Below, piece by piece: positions 45,874 to 54,639 of a stretch of 64,000 nt of DNA (position 1 is its first letter; each line of letters starts with the position of its first letter). Where the stretch lies: positions 124,001 through 188,000 of the forward strand of contig NZ_SKBP01000003.1 of assembly GCF_004634195.1 (NCBI RefSeq), given 5' to 3'. The position numbers and the translations under genes are program-made. This DNA comes from Flavobacterium salilacus subsp. salilacus. Its GTDB lineage: Bacteria; Bacteroidota; Bacteroidia; Flavobacteriales; Flavobacteriaceae. The notes beneath the pieces were generated by a model. The model was not told the DNA's origin and made no database searches. It saw nothing but the letters and a program-made list of their open reading frames with translations.

Positions 45874-46638
45874 TTATATTATTTTTTTAATAACCCTTAG
45901 TTTATGGGTATGCCTGCGGGTATCAATGTTATAAATGCCCAAATGGTCTAAACGGTCTATACGTACCTTGCCATGCGCATGTATAATGTAGTTATCTTCC
46001 ATAATAATACCTACGTGTATTATTATGCCCTCGTCGTTATCAAAAAAAGCAAGGTCGCCCGGTTCGCTTTCCTCAATAAAGCTCAGGGCATCACCTTGTG
46101 TGGCTTGTTGCGAGGCATCGCGCAGCAGTTTATAACCATTTAGCTTATATACCATTTGCGTAAAGCCGGAGCAATCTATACCAAAAGGCGTTTTACCGCC
46201 CCACATATACGGAGCATTAAGGTACATAAAGGCAGTGCGAAGCAGGTTGTGTTTGCCTGTAACCCCTGTCGTTTTTAAGCCCTCAAAGCTATAATTTTCG
46301 GTATTGATACCGGAATGATCTAAAAAAGATAGGGAAGACCCAATGGGTATGGGTAATAATTGATTGTTTGGGGCTGTTATATATTCAATAAGGTCGGCAT
46401 TTAATACAGCCGGCGCTTTGCTGAGATAATTGTAATCAGCTTCGGCTACCGCCCTGAATTGTTTATTGTCTATCCATCCGGTATAATTATCAAAAGCCAG
46501 TTCAATGAGTGACCATTTCGGATTTTGCTCTAAAATCCTGAAATGCTCTCCGAACAATACCTGCGATGTCATTTCGCTTCGGTCAGAGGGCTCCAGCCGT
46601 AATGGTACAATGGCAAGGTTACAAATACCAAACATCAT
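45874..46638 (-). CDS. NlpC/P60 peptidase with bacterial SH3 domain
   Basis: A 254-aa cysteine peptidase that cuts gamma-glutamyl or related bonds in cell-wall peptides. An SH3-like domain (about 5-70: MTSQVLFGEHFRIL, YTGWID) precedes a linker and the catalytic domain with Cys156 (FGIDCSGFTQ), His208 (IIIHVGII) and His220 (IIHAHG). The first residues MMFGICNLAIVPLR are not a signal peptide, so the protein seems cytosolic. This suits recycling of murein peptides, as in the YkfC-like group (gamma-D-glutamyl-L-diamino acid endopeptidase). Two adjacent ATGs allow a start at 46638 or 46635. The role in recycling is inferred. Confidence 0.88.
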   Translation of the reverse strand: MMFGICNLAIVPLRLEPSDRSEMTSQVLFGEHFRILEQNPKWSLIELAFDNYTGWIDNKQFRAVAEADYNYLSKAPAVLNADLIEYITAPNNQLLPIPIGSSLSFLDHSGINTENYSFEGLKTTGVTGKHNLLRTAFMYLNAPYMWGGKTPFGIDCSGFTQMVYKLNGYKLLRDASQQATQGDALSFIEESEPGDLAFFDNDEGIIIHVGIIMEDNYIIHAHGKVRIDRLDHLGIYNIDTRRHTHKLRVIKKII

Positions 46639-46681
46639 TATAATTTAATAAATTTTTATTTTCTATCGGTTATAGCCAAAA

Positions 46682-46742
46682 AATTGGCGTTGCCTCATCC
46701 AAAACCACAAATATAGCAGTTAATTCTGAAGCAACGCCAATT
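46682..46742. repeat. 12-bp inverted repeat with long loop
   Basis: AATTGGCGTTGC (46682-46693) and GCAACGCCAATT (46731-46742) pair perfectly around a 37-base unpaired loop. It lies upstream of the NlpC/P60 gene and downstream of the DUF2200 gene, which is on the same strand. Confidence 0.6.
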
Positions 46743-46810
46743 ACTGTTGTTGTTTTAGCCTAAGTTAATAACCTTTTTACGGCTCACTTAGTATAAAACA
46801 CTATGTGTCT

Positions 46811-47167
46811 TTAGGCTACACGCAAAATCTTTTCCATCTTACGTCCTTTTGCCAATTCATCTACCAGTTTGTCAAGATATCTTGCCTTTTGTGTTAAAGG
46901 GTTCTCAATCTCTTCTATACGATATCCGCAAATTACACCGGTAATAAGATGTGCATTAGGATGTAAAGATGCCTCCTGAAAGAACTGCTCAAAAGTTACT
47001 TTTGCGGCAATAAGTTTCTGCAATTTTTTGGCATCATAACCGGTTAACCACTCAATTACTTGCTGCAATTCTGCTACGGTTCTTCCTTTTTTCTCCACTT
47101 TTGTGATATAATGCGGATATACCGAAGCGAATGTCATTTTTGCAATACGCTCATCGTGACTGCTCAT
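46811..47167 (-). CDS. DUF2200 family protein
   Basis: A 118-aa soluble protein. The family signature is clear: [24 protein letters not shown] at the start, VIEWLTGYD, and [34 protein letters not shown] in the middle. The family has no established function. The gene is 38 bases after the thiolase start-to-stop unit on the same strand and may share its transcript. No membrane segment or catalytic motif is seen. Confidence 0.88.
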   Translation of the reverse strand: MSSHDERIAKMTFASVYPHYITKVEKKGRTVAELQQVIEWLTGYDAKKLQKLIAAKVTFEQFFQEASLHPNAHLITGVICGYRIEEIENPLTQKARYLDKLVDELAKGRKMEKILRVA

Positions 47168-47205
47168 AGCCTCTTATGTTTTATTCTTAAAAACAGTAAA
47201 ATAGA

Positions 47206-48387
47206 TTATGCTCTTTCAATAACAATAGCCGAAGCACCACCGCCACCGTTACAAATAGCTGCTGCACCTGTTTTGGCATTGTTTTGCTGTAATACATTGA
47301 TAAGTGTAACAATGATTCTTGCGCCCGAACATCCCAGTGGGTGACCTAATGATACCGCCCCGCCGTTTACATTTACTTTGGCAGCATCAAGCCCCAATAT
47401 TTTAGTATTGGCAATACCTACTACAGAGAAGGCTTCGTTAAACTCGAAAAAGTCAACATCTTCTTTACTGATACCGGCTTTATCCAATGCTTTTGGTAAT
47501 GCTTTTGATGGCGAGGTAGTAAACCATTTTGGTTCTTGTTCAGCATCTGCATACGACTTAATGTAAGCTAACGGTTTAAGTCCAAGCTCGTTTGCTTTTT
47601 CTTCGCTCATAAGTACCAATGCTGCTGCACCGTCATTTATAGTAGAGGCATTAGCGGCTGTTACTGTACCATCTTTTGTAAAAGCAGGGTTAAGCGCAGG
47701 AATTTTATCCATTTTCACATTAGTGTACTCCTCATCTTTAGTAACCATAACAGGCTCGCCACGACGTTGTGGTACAGCAACCGGTACAACTTCGTTGTCA
47801 AATTTACCTTCGCTCCACGCTTTTGCAGAACGCTCGTAAGAGTTGATTGCAAAAGCATCTTGTTCTTCTCTTGATATATTATATTCAGTAGCACAAAGAT
47901 CGGCACATACACCCATAGCGTTGTTATCATACGCATCGCTAAGTCCGTCTTTTTGCATACCGTCTGTCAAAGTAGCGGGACCAAATTTATGCTCAGTCCT
48001 CATGTGTACATAGTGGGGGATAAGGCTCATGTTTTCCATACCTCCGGCAACTATTATTTCGGCATCGCCGCACATAATGCTTTGTGCGCCCTGCATAACG
48101 GCTTTCATACCCGATGCACATACTTTATTAATAGTTGTTGCAATAACGCTGTCAGGAAGCCCTGCATGCCTTGCAGCCTGCCTTGCGGGAGCTTGCCCTA
48201 CGCCTGCCTGTACTACATTACCCATTAAAACTTCGTCAACCTTATTGGGGTCAAGGTTTATTTTTTCTAACGCTCCTTTTATAGCAGCGGCACCAAGCAT
48301 CGGTGCCGGTACTGTTGACAGAGCGCCCATGAAACTCCCTATTGGCGTACGTACAGCCGAAACAATTACTACTTTCTTATTTTCCAT
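47206..48387 (-). CDS. Acetyl-CoA C-acetyltransferase (thiolase)
   Basis: A 393-aa thiolase that condenses two acetyl-CoA, or cleaves acetoacetyl-CoA or 3-ketoacyl-CoA. The nucleophile is Cys90 in [11 protein letters not shown]. The His of [11 protein letters not shown] and the second Cys in ICNGGGGAS complete the site, and FNEAFSVV and [10 protein letters not shown] are conserved. The length and wording suit the short biosynthetic/degradative type II group (AtoB/PhaA-like) rather than FadA. No other beta-oxidation gene is adjacent. Direction of use is not readable. Confidence 0.93.
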   Translation of the reverse strand: MENKKVVIVSAVRTPIGSFMGALSTVPAPMLGAAAIKGALEKINLDPNKVDEVLMGNVVQAGVGQAPARQAARHAGLPDSVIATTINKVCASGMKAVMQGAQSIMCGDAEIIVAGGMENMSLIPHYVHMRTEHKFGPATLTDGMQKDGLSDAYDNNAMGVCADLCATEYNISREEQDAFAINSYERSAKAWSEGKFDNEVVPVAVPQRRGEPVMVTKDEEYTNVKMDKIPALNPAFTKDGTVTAANASTINDGAAALVLMSEEKANELGLKPLAYIKSYADAEQEPKWFTTSPSKALPKALDKAGISKEDVDFFEFNEAFSVVGIANTKILGLDAAKVNVNGGAVSLGHPLGCSGARIIVTLINVLQQNNAKTGAAAICNGGGGASAIVIERA

Positions 48388-48635
48388 TATAAATGCTTTT
48401 GTTTGTTGATATTGCGAAATTAATGATTTTTATGGTTTATAAGAATAAACTATTTAAAAATCTTCTTTAAATAAGGGTATGTGTTGTGAATGATTTATAT
48501 ATATTACTTTTTGATATGAAGTACACTTATGTTAAAGTCATAAATACAAAGTGCAATTTAAGTACATTTTTATCTCGAAATACATCAAAATATCTCAGTA
48601 AAAGTATAAAATATCAGAAATGAAAAATGTATAAA

Positions 48636-48664
48636 ACAAAAAAACCACTGATAAACAGTGGCTT
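48636..48664 (-). terminator. Terminator of the tRNA cluster
   Basis: Stem CCACTG / CAGTGG with eight or so T residues on the minus strand, just after the tRNA-Arg. Confidence 0.75.
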
Positions 48665-48671
48665 TGTGCTG

Positions 48672-48745
<74 letters not shown>

Positions 48746-48778
48746 CTGAATCCTGCGGATTGCAATATTTTTGTGTAG

Positions 48779-48853
48779 TCGGGGTGGCAGGATTCGAACC
48801 TGCGGCCTCCTGCTCCCAAAGCAGGCGCGATAACCGGGCTACGCTACACCCCG
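48779..48853 (-). tRNA. tRNA-Pro (anticodon TGG)
   Basis: A 75-base cloverleaf: acceptor CGGGGTG / CACCCCG, anticodon stem CCTGC/GCAGG with loop TTTGGGA (anticodon TGG), T stem GCAGG/CCTGC with TTCGAAT. It is the middle tRNA of the cluster. Confidence 0.95.
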
Positions 48854-48861
48854 AAAAGAAG

Positions 48862-48945
48862 CGGAGAGACAGGGACTCGAACCCTGGCGACGGTTGCCCG
48901 TCGACAGATTAGCAATCTGCTCCGTTACCACTCCGGCACCTCTCC
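48862..48945 (-). tRNA. tRNA-Ser (anticodon GCT)
   Basis: An 84-base class II tRNA with the long variable arm CGACGGGCAACCGTCG. Acceptor is GGAGAGG / TCTCTCC, anticodon loop TTGCTAA (anticodon GCT, reading AGC/AGT), T loop TTCGAGT. It is the first tRNA transcribed in the cluster. Confidence 0.95.
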
Positions 48946-48978
48946 TTTCTGCAAAAAGGCTTACCCTTTTTGCGGTTG

Positions 48979-49010
48979 CAAATGTAACTTATTTATTCAA
49001 TTAACTGCAA
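48979..49010 (-). promoter_or_regulatory. Promoter of the tRNA cluster
   Basis: On the minus strand TTG (49008-49010), a 21-base spacer and TACATTTG (48979-48986) fit the Bacteroidota consensus. A hairpin GCAAAAAGG / CCTTTTTGC (48951-48973) lies between it and tRNA-Ser. Confidence 0.5.
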
Positions 49011-49096
49011 CTATTTTTAAAGGTTTTTTAATTTTTTTTATGACGTTTAATTAAAGCCTTTAACACTCAATGCTCTACAATAACAGTAAAAAGGTG

Positions 49097-49666
49097 TTAT
49101 TGTATGCATTTTAGGTAATTCATGAAATATTTATCGGGAAAATATTGTTTTTTCATTGTTTCGCTGTTCAGCTCGCTGCGAATGGGGTAGTCAATAGTTT
49201 CAGTAGTATATTTTACTCTTATAAAGGTTATAGTCGATTTTTCAAGTTCTTCCAATGAGCCTTTTGTAAACAGAAAAGTACTTGATAGTATCCTGATATT
49301 GTTTTTTTCCATACTATCATACACAAGTCCCGCACATTGGTTATCCAGGGCATTAATAAGTGTTACCACTTTACCGTTAGTAAGTTGCAGGTGTATCTTG
49401 GATGTTTTGTCAAGGCAGTATAATTGCGGAAAATCTTTACTTTTTGATAAAAGCTGAAAGTTGAGCAGGGGCGTACCGCCACTATTGGTGAGCGAAAAGA
49501 AAATAAACTGCGAGCTGTTGCCAAATACTTTTTCATACATCATCTGTTCTCCCGTCGTTTTCAGTTCTGTACCATCTTCAGTATTTTCAACAGTATAATT
49601 GCAATCCGTTTGGGCTATAGTGGTTGTACTTACAGCTATCAGCAGGATTATAAACCAATTTTTCAT
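49097..49666 (-). CDS. Exported protein of unknown function
   Basis: A 189-aa protein from ATG 49664-49666; the longer frame overlaps the methyltransferase gene. The signal peptide is MKNWFIILLIAVSTTTIAQ. The mature part begins with an early Cys (TDCNYTVE) and is beta-rich (FIFFSLTNSGGTPLLNFQLL, KTSKIHLQLTNGKVVTLI), with Cys in QLYCLD and NQCAGL. I recognise no family. It starts four bases after the methyltransferase stop, so it is the last gene of that transcript. Confidence 0.8.
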   Translation of the reverse strand: MKNWFIILLIAVSTTTIAQTDCNYTVENTEDGTELKTTGEQMMYEKVFGNSSQFIFFSLTNSGGTPLLNFQLLSKSKDFPQLYCLDKTSKIHLQLTNGKVVTLINALDNQCAGLVYDSMEKNNIRILSSTFLFTKGSLEELEKSTITFIRVKYTTETIDYPIRSELNSETMKKQYFPDKYFMNYLKCIQ

Positions 49667-49670
49667 TTCG

Positions 49671-50846
49671 TTATATTTTGGCACAAAGTAACACAATTTT
49701 ATCATTTTGTATGTTGGTTGTAAAAAAAGCATACGTGTCGCCGCCATCTTTTATTTTCCATTTTTTTTGTATCTCCGCAACGGTTTGCGGAAAGTTTCGT
49801 ACTGTCACGTTCATTTTGCAGCCTTCTATGTGCTGTTTTATTTCTGCTTTTTGATAGGGAAGTATTTTTTTAACCATAAATCGCCTGCCTGTAAAGGCAA
49901 TCAGATCATCGGATGTATATAACTGCGAGTGTTTGTGTAGCTTATCAATTTTAAAATGGGTGCTTACGGCATCAAATGCCCCCGATTTCATTACGGCGCT
50001 ATTAGGCTCATACAGGTATTTTTTAGGTAAGGCATACGTAGCTTCGGCATCATTATCCCATTGTGTTACGAAAGTTGAAGTTTCTTCTTTAGTTATAGAT
50101 ACAGCTTCTATAACGGGTGTTCCTGTATAGCCTTTTTCTAATATCCAGAGCAGTTCTTTAACCTCGTTATGTATTGCCACTATATGTATTGCTTTAACGG
50201 AATGAAGCTCGGATAACCCCGCCGAAATATCGAGCAGGGGAGCGGTTTTTATCATGATGTTTTTACTGTACTTAAAATAGAAGTCCAGCAGTTCAGGAAC
50301 ATTAGGCAGGCAGTCTTTCAGGAGGAATACTTTTCCTTTCGCATCGCTTCTGCGTGATGGGTCTATATACATCCAGTCCCACTGCCTGTCCAGTAGCTTT
50401 AATGTTTCGGTACTGTCACCCGGTATGCATTCAATAGTATCGACTCCTAATAGTTTAAAGTTATGAGATGCAACAGCCGAAAGCTCCGGGTTGAGTTCGC
50501 AGTGCGAAACATGATTTATGTTTTTTGCAAAATAATAATCATCGATACCAAAACCTCCTGTAAGATCAATAAGGCTTTCGCCTGAAACAAGGTTGGCCTT
50601 ATACTGTGCTGCTGTTTCGGATGAGGTTTGCTCTATCGATATTTTTTCGGGATATATAATGTTGTTGGTGTTAAACCATGTGGGCAGCTTTTCTTTCGCT
50701 TTTTCGCGGGCTGCTATTTGGTTTACTATTTCGCGCCATTCCACATAGGGGAACGGGTTTTTCATCAAGGCAAGTTTGGCTATGGGCTTGCCTGTATTTT
50801 CAATTATAAATTGCTGTATTTCCGGCTCTGATAATTTTGGGTTCAA
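49671..50846 (-). CDS. SAM-dependent methyltransferase with THUMP-like domain
   Basis: A 391-aa Rossmann methyltransferase. SAM-binding motif I is LIDLTGGFGIDDYYFA (about 92-107), and the motif IV position reads DWMYIDPSRRS, unlike the NPPY of N-methylases. A C-terminal THUMP-like domain (about 320-390: YTSDDLIAFTGRRFMVKKIL and VTVRNFPQTVAEIQKKW) suggests an RNA substrate. The exact RNA target is unknown. It starts directly after the AI-2E exporter gene stop (one-base gap) and continues into an exported protein gene. Confidence 0.85.
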   Translation of the reverse strand: MNPKLSEPEIQQFIIENTGKPIAKLALMKNPFPYVEWREIVNQIAAREKAKEKLPTWFNTNNIIYPEKISIEQTSSETAAQYKANLVSGESLIDLTGGFGIDDYYFAKNINHVSHCELNPELSAVASHNFKLLGVDTIECIPGDSTETLKLLDRQWDWMYIDPSRRSDAKGKVFLLKDCLPNVPELLDFYFKYSKNIMIKTAPLLDISAGLSELHSVKAIHIVAIHNEVKELLWILEKGYTGTPVIEAVSITKEETSTFVTQWDNDAEATYALPKKYLYEPNSAVMKSGAFDAVSTHFKIDKLHKHSQLYTSDDLIAFTGRRFMVKKILPYQKAEIKQHIEGCKMNVTVRNFPQTVAEIQKKWKIKDGGDTYAFFTTNIQNDKIVLLCAKI

Positions 50847-50847
50847 T

Positions 50848-51939
50848 CTATAAATCTTTTGTTAGCATACGTACTATAGTGTTTTGCGGAAAGAACTCTT
50901 TGGCAACTACCTTAATAGCTGTATATAGCGGTACGGCTATAATCATTCCTAAAATACCAAATACGAACCCACTGGCAAGTATTACTAAAAATATCTCTAA
51001 GGGGTGCGATTTTACACTGTTTGAGAATATAAGGGGTGTACTCACATTATTGTCTATAATTTGTGCAATACTGTAACCAATAACCACATATAGGGTGGTA
51101 GAGAGCATTTCGCCCTGCGTTTCAGGTCCCATAAGCCCCAGCATAGTAAGTACTATAACCAGTACCGTTGCAATAAGTGGTCCTATATAGGGTATAATAT
51201 TAAGCAATGCTGTAAGAAAGGCTATAATTACAGCATTTTGTACTCCGAATATTAATAGTACAATAAGATAGAGTATAAACAGAACGGTTATTTGTAATAT
51301 TAAACCGATAAAGTACCGGCTTAGTAAATTATCTATTTTTCGCAGAGAGTTGAGTATTTTTTCTTCATGGGCATCCGAAATCAGTTTTCTAAATCCGGTA
51401 TCCATAGCTTTTTGATCTTTCAGGAAAAAGAATGTGATAAATAATACTGAACCTAAACCAATACCAAAACCGCTAAGGATATTTAACAGCGAATTGATAA
51501 AATCCGGTATAAAATTAAAGTTGAGCTTAGAGGTAAGGTCGGCTTCTTTAACTAATTGTTCGGTATTTATATCATAGTCAGAAAAATAACCGTTTACTTG
51601 GGCTATTAAGTCCGTAACATCCTGTTCCAGCTTTGCAGTATCCAAAAGTGAGAGGTTCTCACCTTGCGTAATGATAAGCGGAACAAAAAGCATGATAAAA
51701 CCAGCCATAAGGCATATAAAAAGAAACAGGGTGGTTACCACTGCCACAACATGAGGAAACTTTAATTTGGTTTTCAAAAACCTGATAACGGGACTTGCTA
51801 TCATGCTGACTATTAAAGCTATAAAAAGGTAAATGAGTACCGATTGTATTTTATAAAGGAACATTACAAGTATAAATACCGCAACAATAACTGCCAGTGC
51901 TCTTAATATTCCGTTGGCTATAACTTTAGATGTAATCAT
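50848..51939 (-). CDS. AI-2E family (PerM-like) membrane transporter
   Basis: A 363-aa inner-membrane protein with about eight helices. The opening YLFIALIVSMIASPVIRFL, the long extracytoplasmic segment after FVPLIITQGENL, then GSVLFITFFFLKD, FLTALLNIIPYIGPLIATVL and SHPLEIFLVILASGFVFGILGMIIAVPL are typical. Members export AI-2 or act as Na+/H+ antiporters; the substrate cannot be read. The gene is packed against the methyltransferase gene downstream. Confidence 0.92.
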   Translation of the reverse strand: MITSKVIANGILRALAVIVAVFILVMFLYKIQSVLIYLFIALIVSMIASPVIRFLKTKLKFPHVVAVVTTLFLFICLMAGFIMLFVPLIITQGENLSLLDTAKLEQDVTDLIAQVNGYFSDYDINTEQLVKEADLTSKLNFNFIPDFINSLLNILSGFGIGLGSVLFITFFFLKDQKAMDTGFRKLISDAHEEKILNSLRKIDNLLSRYFIGLILQITVLFILYLIVLLIFGVQNAVIIAFLTALLNIIPYIGPLIATVLVIVLTMLGLMGPETQGEMLSTTLYVVIGYSIAQIIDNNVSTPLIFSNSVKSHPLEIFLVILASGFVFGILGMIIAVPLYTAIKVVAKEFFPQNTIVRMLTKDL

Positions 51940-52076
51940 AGTAGGATGTTTTGTGTTTCGAATGTATGAAAAATATTGCTAACGAACTTAGCATTAGTAA
52001 AGATTATGATGGATTACCAATAATGCCATATAGTGCGACAGCAACAATATTTACTGTAATTAAGCAACTATTGTTA

Positions 52077-52715
52077 TTAATATTTGAAAGCGTAGTTAAC
52101 AATATTAGCTCCCATTTTTAGTGCTTTTTCGCGTACCTCACGCGGGTCGTTGTGCACCTCTTGATCTTCCCAGCCATCGCCAAGGTCGCTTTCAGATGTA
52201 TATAGCAATACCAGCCTGCCTTCAATAAAAATACCCCAAGCCTGTGGCGCTTTGTTATCATGCTCATGTATTTTGGGCATACCCTGCGGGAATGCATACG
52301 GACCTTTAAAAATTTCGTGACTTGCAGGTACTTGTACCAACTCTTTATCAGGGAAAACTTTTTGTATCTCTTTACGGATGTATTTGTCCATACCGTAATT
52401 ATCATCAATATGCAAAAAACCGCCCGAAGTAAGATAATTACGCAGGTTGGTAACATCGTTGGCACTAAACACCACATTACCGTGCCCTGTCATGTGTACA
52501 AATGGGTAGGAGAACAAATCCGGACTGCCAACTTCTACTGTTGCTGTTTTGGTATTTAGTTTAGTGTTAATGTTCTGGTTGCAAAACTTAGCAAGGTTGG
52601 GTAATGAGGTAGGGTTACCATACCAGTCGCCACCACCCGAGTATTTAAGTACTGCTATTTCCTGTGCCATAAGCAGGGCAGGAGTAAGCAGGAGTATGTA
52701 TAGGAGTTTTTTCAT
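52077..52715 (-). CDS. DUF4159 family exported protein
   Basis: A 212-aa protein with signal peptide MKKLLYILLLTPALLMAQ. The body reads LKYSGGGDWYGNPTSLPNLAKFC, YPFVHMTGHGNVVFS, LTSGGFLHIDDNYGMD and AWGIFIEGRLVLLYTSESDLGDGWE, the signature of DUF4159. The fold resembles class I glutamine-amidotransferase-like domains but the catalytic triad is not recognisable. In this family the protein is often linked to periplasmic or membrane complexes, function unproven. It lies between rsmE and the exporter gene on the same strand. Confidence 0.88.
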   Translation of the reverse strand: MKKLLYILLLTPALLMAQEIAVLKYSGGGDWYGNPTSLPNLAKFCNQNINTKLNTKTATVEVGSPDLFSYPFVHMTGHGNVVFSANDVTNLRNYLTSGGFLHIDDNYGMDKYIRKEIQKVFPDKELVQVPASHEIFKGPYAFPQGMPKIHEHDNKAPQAWGIFIEGRLVLLYTSESDLGDGWEDQEVHNDPREVREKALKMGANIVNYAFKY

Positions 52716-52766
52716 TTGGAGTATCAGATTGTGAATGTAAAGATATAGAAAATATTGTTTGTGTCA

Positions 52767-52841
52767 GGATCGCTTCGTGCCTCGCGATGACATACTGTTA
52801 CTCCTTCTACATCATTGCGAGGAGGAACGACGTGGCAATCT
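52767..52841. repeat. REP-like palindromic intergenic repeat, copy 2 (inverted arrangement)
   Basis: The right arm CATTGCGAGGAGGAACGACG (start of 52813-52841) is nearly the same as the left arm of the copy at 10595. The left arm (52767-52791, CTTCGTGCCTCGCGATGAC at its end) is its diverged reverse complement. The arms are therefore arranged opposite to copy 1. Non-coding, between DUF4159 and rsmE. Confidence 0.6.
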
Positions 52842-52846
52842 AAACA

Positions 52847-53554
52847 CTATTTCTCATTCACAAAAGCTACGCTATGCGCTGCTACAATCGCAGCGGTTTC
52901 GGTACGCAGGCGGGTATTGCCCAGCGAAACGGGTATATACTTTTGCTGTAAAGCAAGTTCTATTTCTTTGTTAGAGAAATCGCCTTCAGGACCTATTAGT
53001 ACGGTTGTTTTTTGCAAGGGTTGTAACTCGTTTTTAAGGAGTTTTTTGTCGGTTTCCTCGCAGTGGGCTATAAATAATGCTCCCTCATGCTCTTGGTTTA
53101 CAAAATCTTTAAACGAGGTAGGTGCATTCAGTTTTGGCAGGTGGTATTGTAATGATTGCTTCATGGCACTTTGCAATATTTTTTCAAAACGCTCAGCTTT
53201 AAATATGGTGCGTTCGCTGTGTTCGCAAATAAGCGGAGTAATTTCGCTGATGCCAATTTCGGTAGCCTTTTCTAAAAACCACTCATAGCGGTCATTCATT
53301 TTGGTAGGGGCTACGGCAAGGTGCAGGTAATAGGGCAGCGGTTCAGATTTTGCTTCGGCAGTAATACTTACCAAACATTTTTTATCGGCTGCAAAGGTTA
53401 TTTCAGCAGTAAAAACACTACCCTTACCGTTGGTAAGTTGTATCGTATCACCTTCCTTTTTGCGGAGTACTTTTACTATATGTCGGCTTTCCTCTCTGTC
53501 AAAAGTAAAAGTAGTATCGTTGCTGTTTATATCAGGGTTGTAAAATAATTGCAT
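52847..53554 (-). CDS. rsmE: 16S rRNA (uridine(1498)-N3)-methyltransferase
   Basis: A 235-aa SPOUT enzyme that methylates U1498 of 16S rRNA. The N-terminal PUA-like domain (ESRHIVKVLRKKEGDTIQLTNGKGSVF) is followed by the knotted domain with KMNDRYEWFLEKATEIGISEITPL, ERFEKILQSAMKQSLQYHLP and the SAM-binding LIGPEGDFSNKEIELA with LGNTRLRTETAAI. It starts two bases after the tsaD stop, so both are co-transcribed. Both serve RNA modification in translation. Confidence 0.95.
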   Translation of the reverse strand: MQLFYNPDINSNDTTFTFDREESRHIVKVLRKKEGDTIQLTNGKGSVFTAEITFAADKKCLVSITAEAKSEPLPYYLHLAVAPTKMNDRYEWFLEKATEIGISEITPLICEHSERTIFKAERFEKILQSAMKQSLQYHLPKLNAPTSFKDFVNQEHEGALFIAHCEETDKKLLKNELQPLQKTTVLIGPEGDFSNKEIELALQQKYIPVSLGNTRLRTETAAIVAAHSVAFVNEK

Positions 53555-53556
53555 AG

Positions 53557-54579
53557 TTATAGTGGTATTCGGGCTTTTGATACTACGGAAGCATCGTTAA
53601 AAAGTTGCTGACGGTATTTATGGTAGCCTACTATGCCTATCATTGCAGCATTATCAGTAGTGTATTCAAATTTTGGTATAAAGCATTTCCAACCGTATTT
53701 CTTCCGGGCTTCCATGAGCGTATTGCGGATACCGCTGTTTGCCGATACACCACCGCCTATAGCTATTTGTTTTATGCCCGTTTCTTTTACGGCAAGTTTC
53801 AACTTATCCATCAGTATATTGATGATGGTGTGCTGTATAGAGGCACAAATATCGTTGAGGTTCTCCTGTATAAAATCAGGATTTTCGGCTACGTTTTTTT
53901 GTACAAAATACAGTATTTGTGTTTTCAGCCCGCTAAAGCTAAAATCCAGTCCCGGTACTTTTGGCTTGGTAAACGGGAACGCTTTTGGATTACCCTGTTG
54001 CGCATATTTATCAATAAGCGGACCACCGGGGTAGGGCAGCCCCAGTATTTTTGCGCTTTTATCAAAGGCTTCGCCTACGGCATCATCAGTAGTTTCGCCA
54101 ATAACTTCCATGTCAAAATAATCGTTCACTTTTACAATTTGCGTGTGCCCGCCACTTATGGTCATTCCCAAGAACGGGAATGTTGGTTTTTCAAAACCTT
54201 CTTCATCTATAAAGTGTGCCAGTATATGTGCCTGCATATGGTTTACGGCTATTAGGGGAACACCTAATGCCAAAGCCATTGACTTGGCAAAAGAACTGCC
54301 TACCAAGAGCGATCCCATAAGCCCCGGACCTTGTGTAAAAGCTATAGCATTAAGCTGTGAGCGGTCTATATTGGCTTTTTTGAGTGCAACATCTATCACG
54401 GGTACAATATTTTGCTGATGGGCACGCGAGGCAAGCTCCGGCACTACACCGCCATACTCTTCATGTATAGCTTGTCTTGCCACAACATTACTCAGTACTT
54501 TGGCGTTTTCCAGTACGGCAGCAGCGGTATCGTCGCACGAACTTTCGATGGCTAATATATATAAAGGGTTTTCGTTCAT
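53557..54579 (-). CDS. tsaD: tRNA N6-threonylcarbamoyladenosine transferase subunit TsaD
   Basis: A 340-aa ASKHA-fold enzyme that transfers threonylcarbamoyl to A37 of ANN-reading tRNAs, working with TsaB and TsaE. I use ATG 54577-54579; the longer frame starts with TTG. Family motifs are ILAIESSCDDTAAAVL, GVVPELASRAHQQNI, the metal-binding NHMQAHILAHF, LGMTISGGHTQIV, GEAFDKSAKILGLPYPGGP and IAIGGGVSANSGIR. It leads a run with rsmE. It is divergent from the tamB-like gene across 60 bases. Confidence 0.97.
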   Translation of the reverse strand: MNENPLYILAIESSCDDTAAAVLENAKVLSNVVARQAIHEEYGGVVPELASRAHQQNIVPVIDVALKKANIDRSQLNAIAFTQGPGLMGSLLVGSSFAKSMALALGVPLIAVNHMQAHILAHFIDEEGFEKPTFPFLGMTISGGHTQIVKVNDYFDMEVIGETTDDAVGEAFDKSAKILGLPYPGGPLIDKYAQQGNPKAFPFTKPKVPGLDFSFSGLKTQILYFVQKNVAENPDFIQENLNDICASIQHTIINILMDKLKLAVKETGIKQIAIGGGVSANSGIRNTLMEARKKYGWKCFIPKFEYTTDNAAMIGIVGYHKYRQQLFNDASVVSKARIPL

Positions 54580-54639
54580 ATTCAGGCACGGTATTTGGAT
54601 AGCAAAAAGTAGCTTCGCAAATTTTAGCAAATAACAAAA

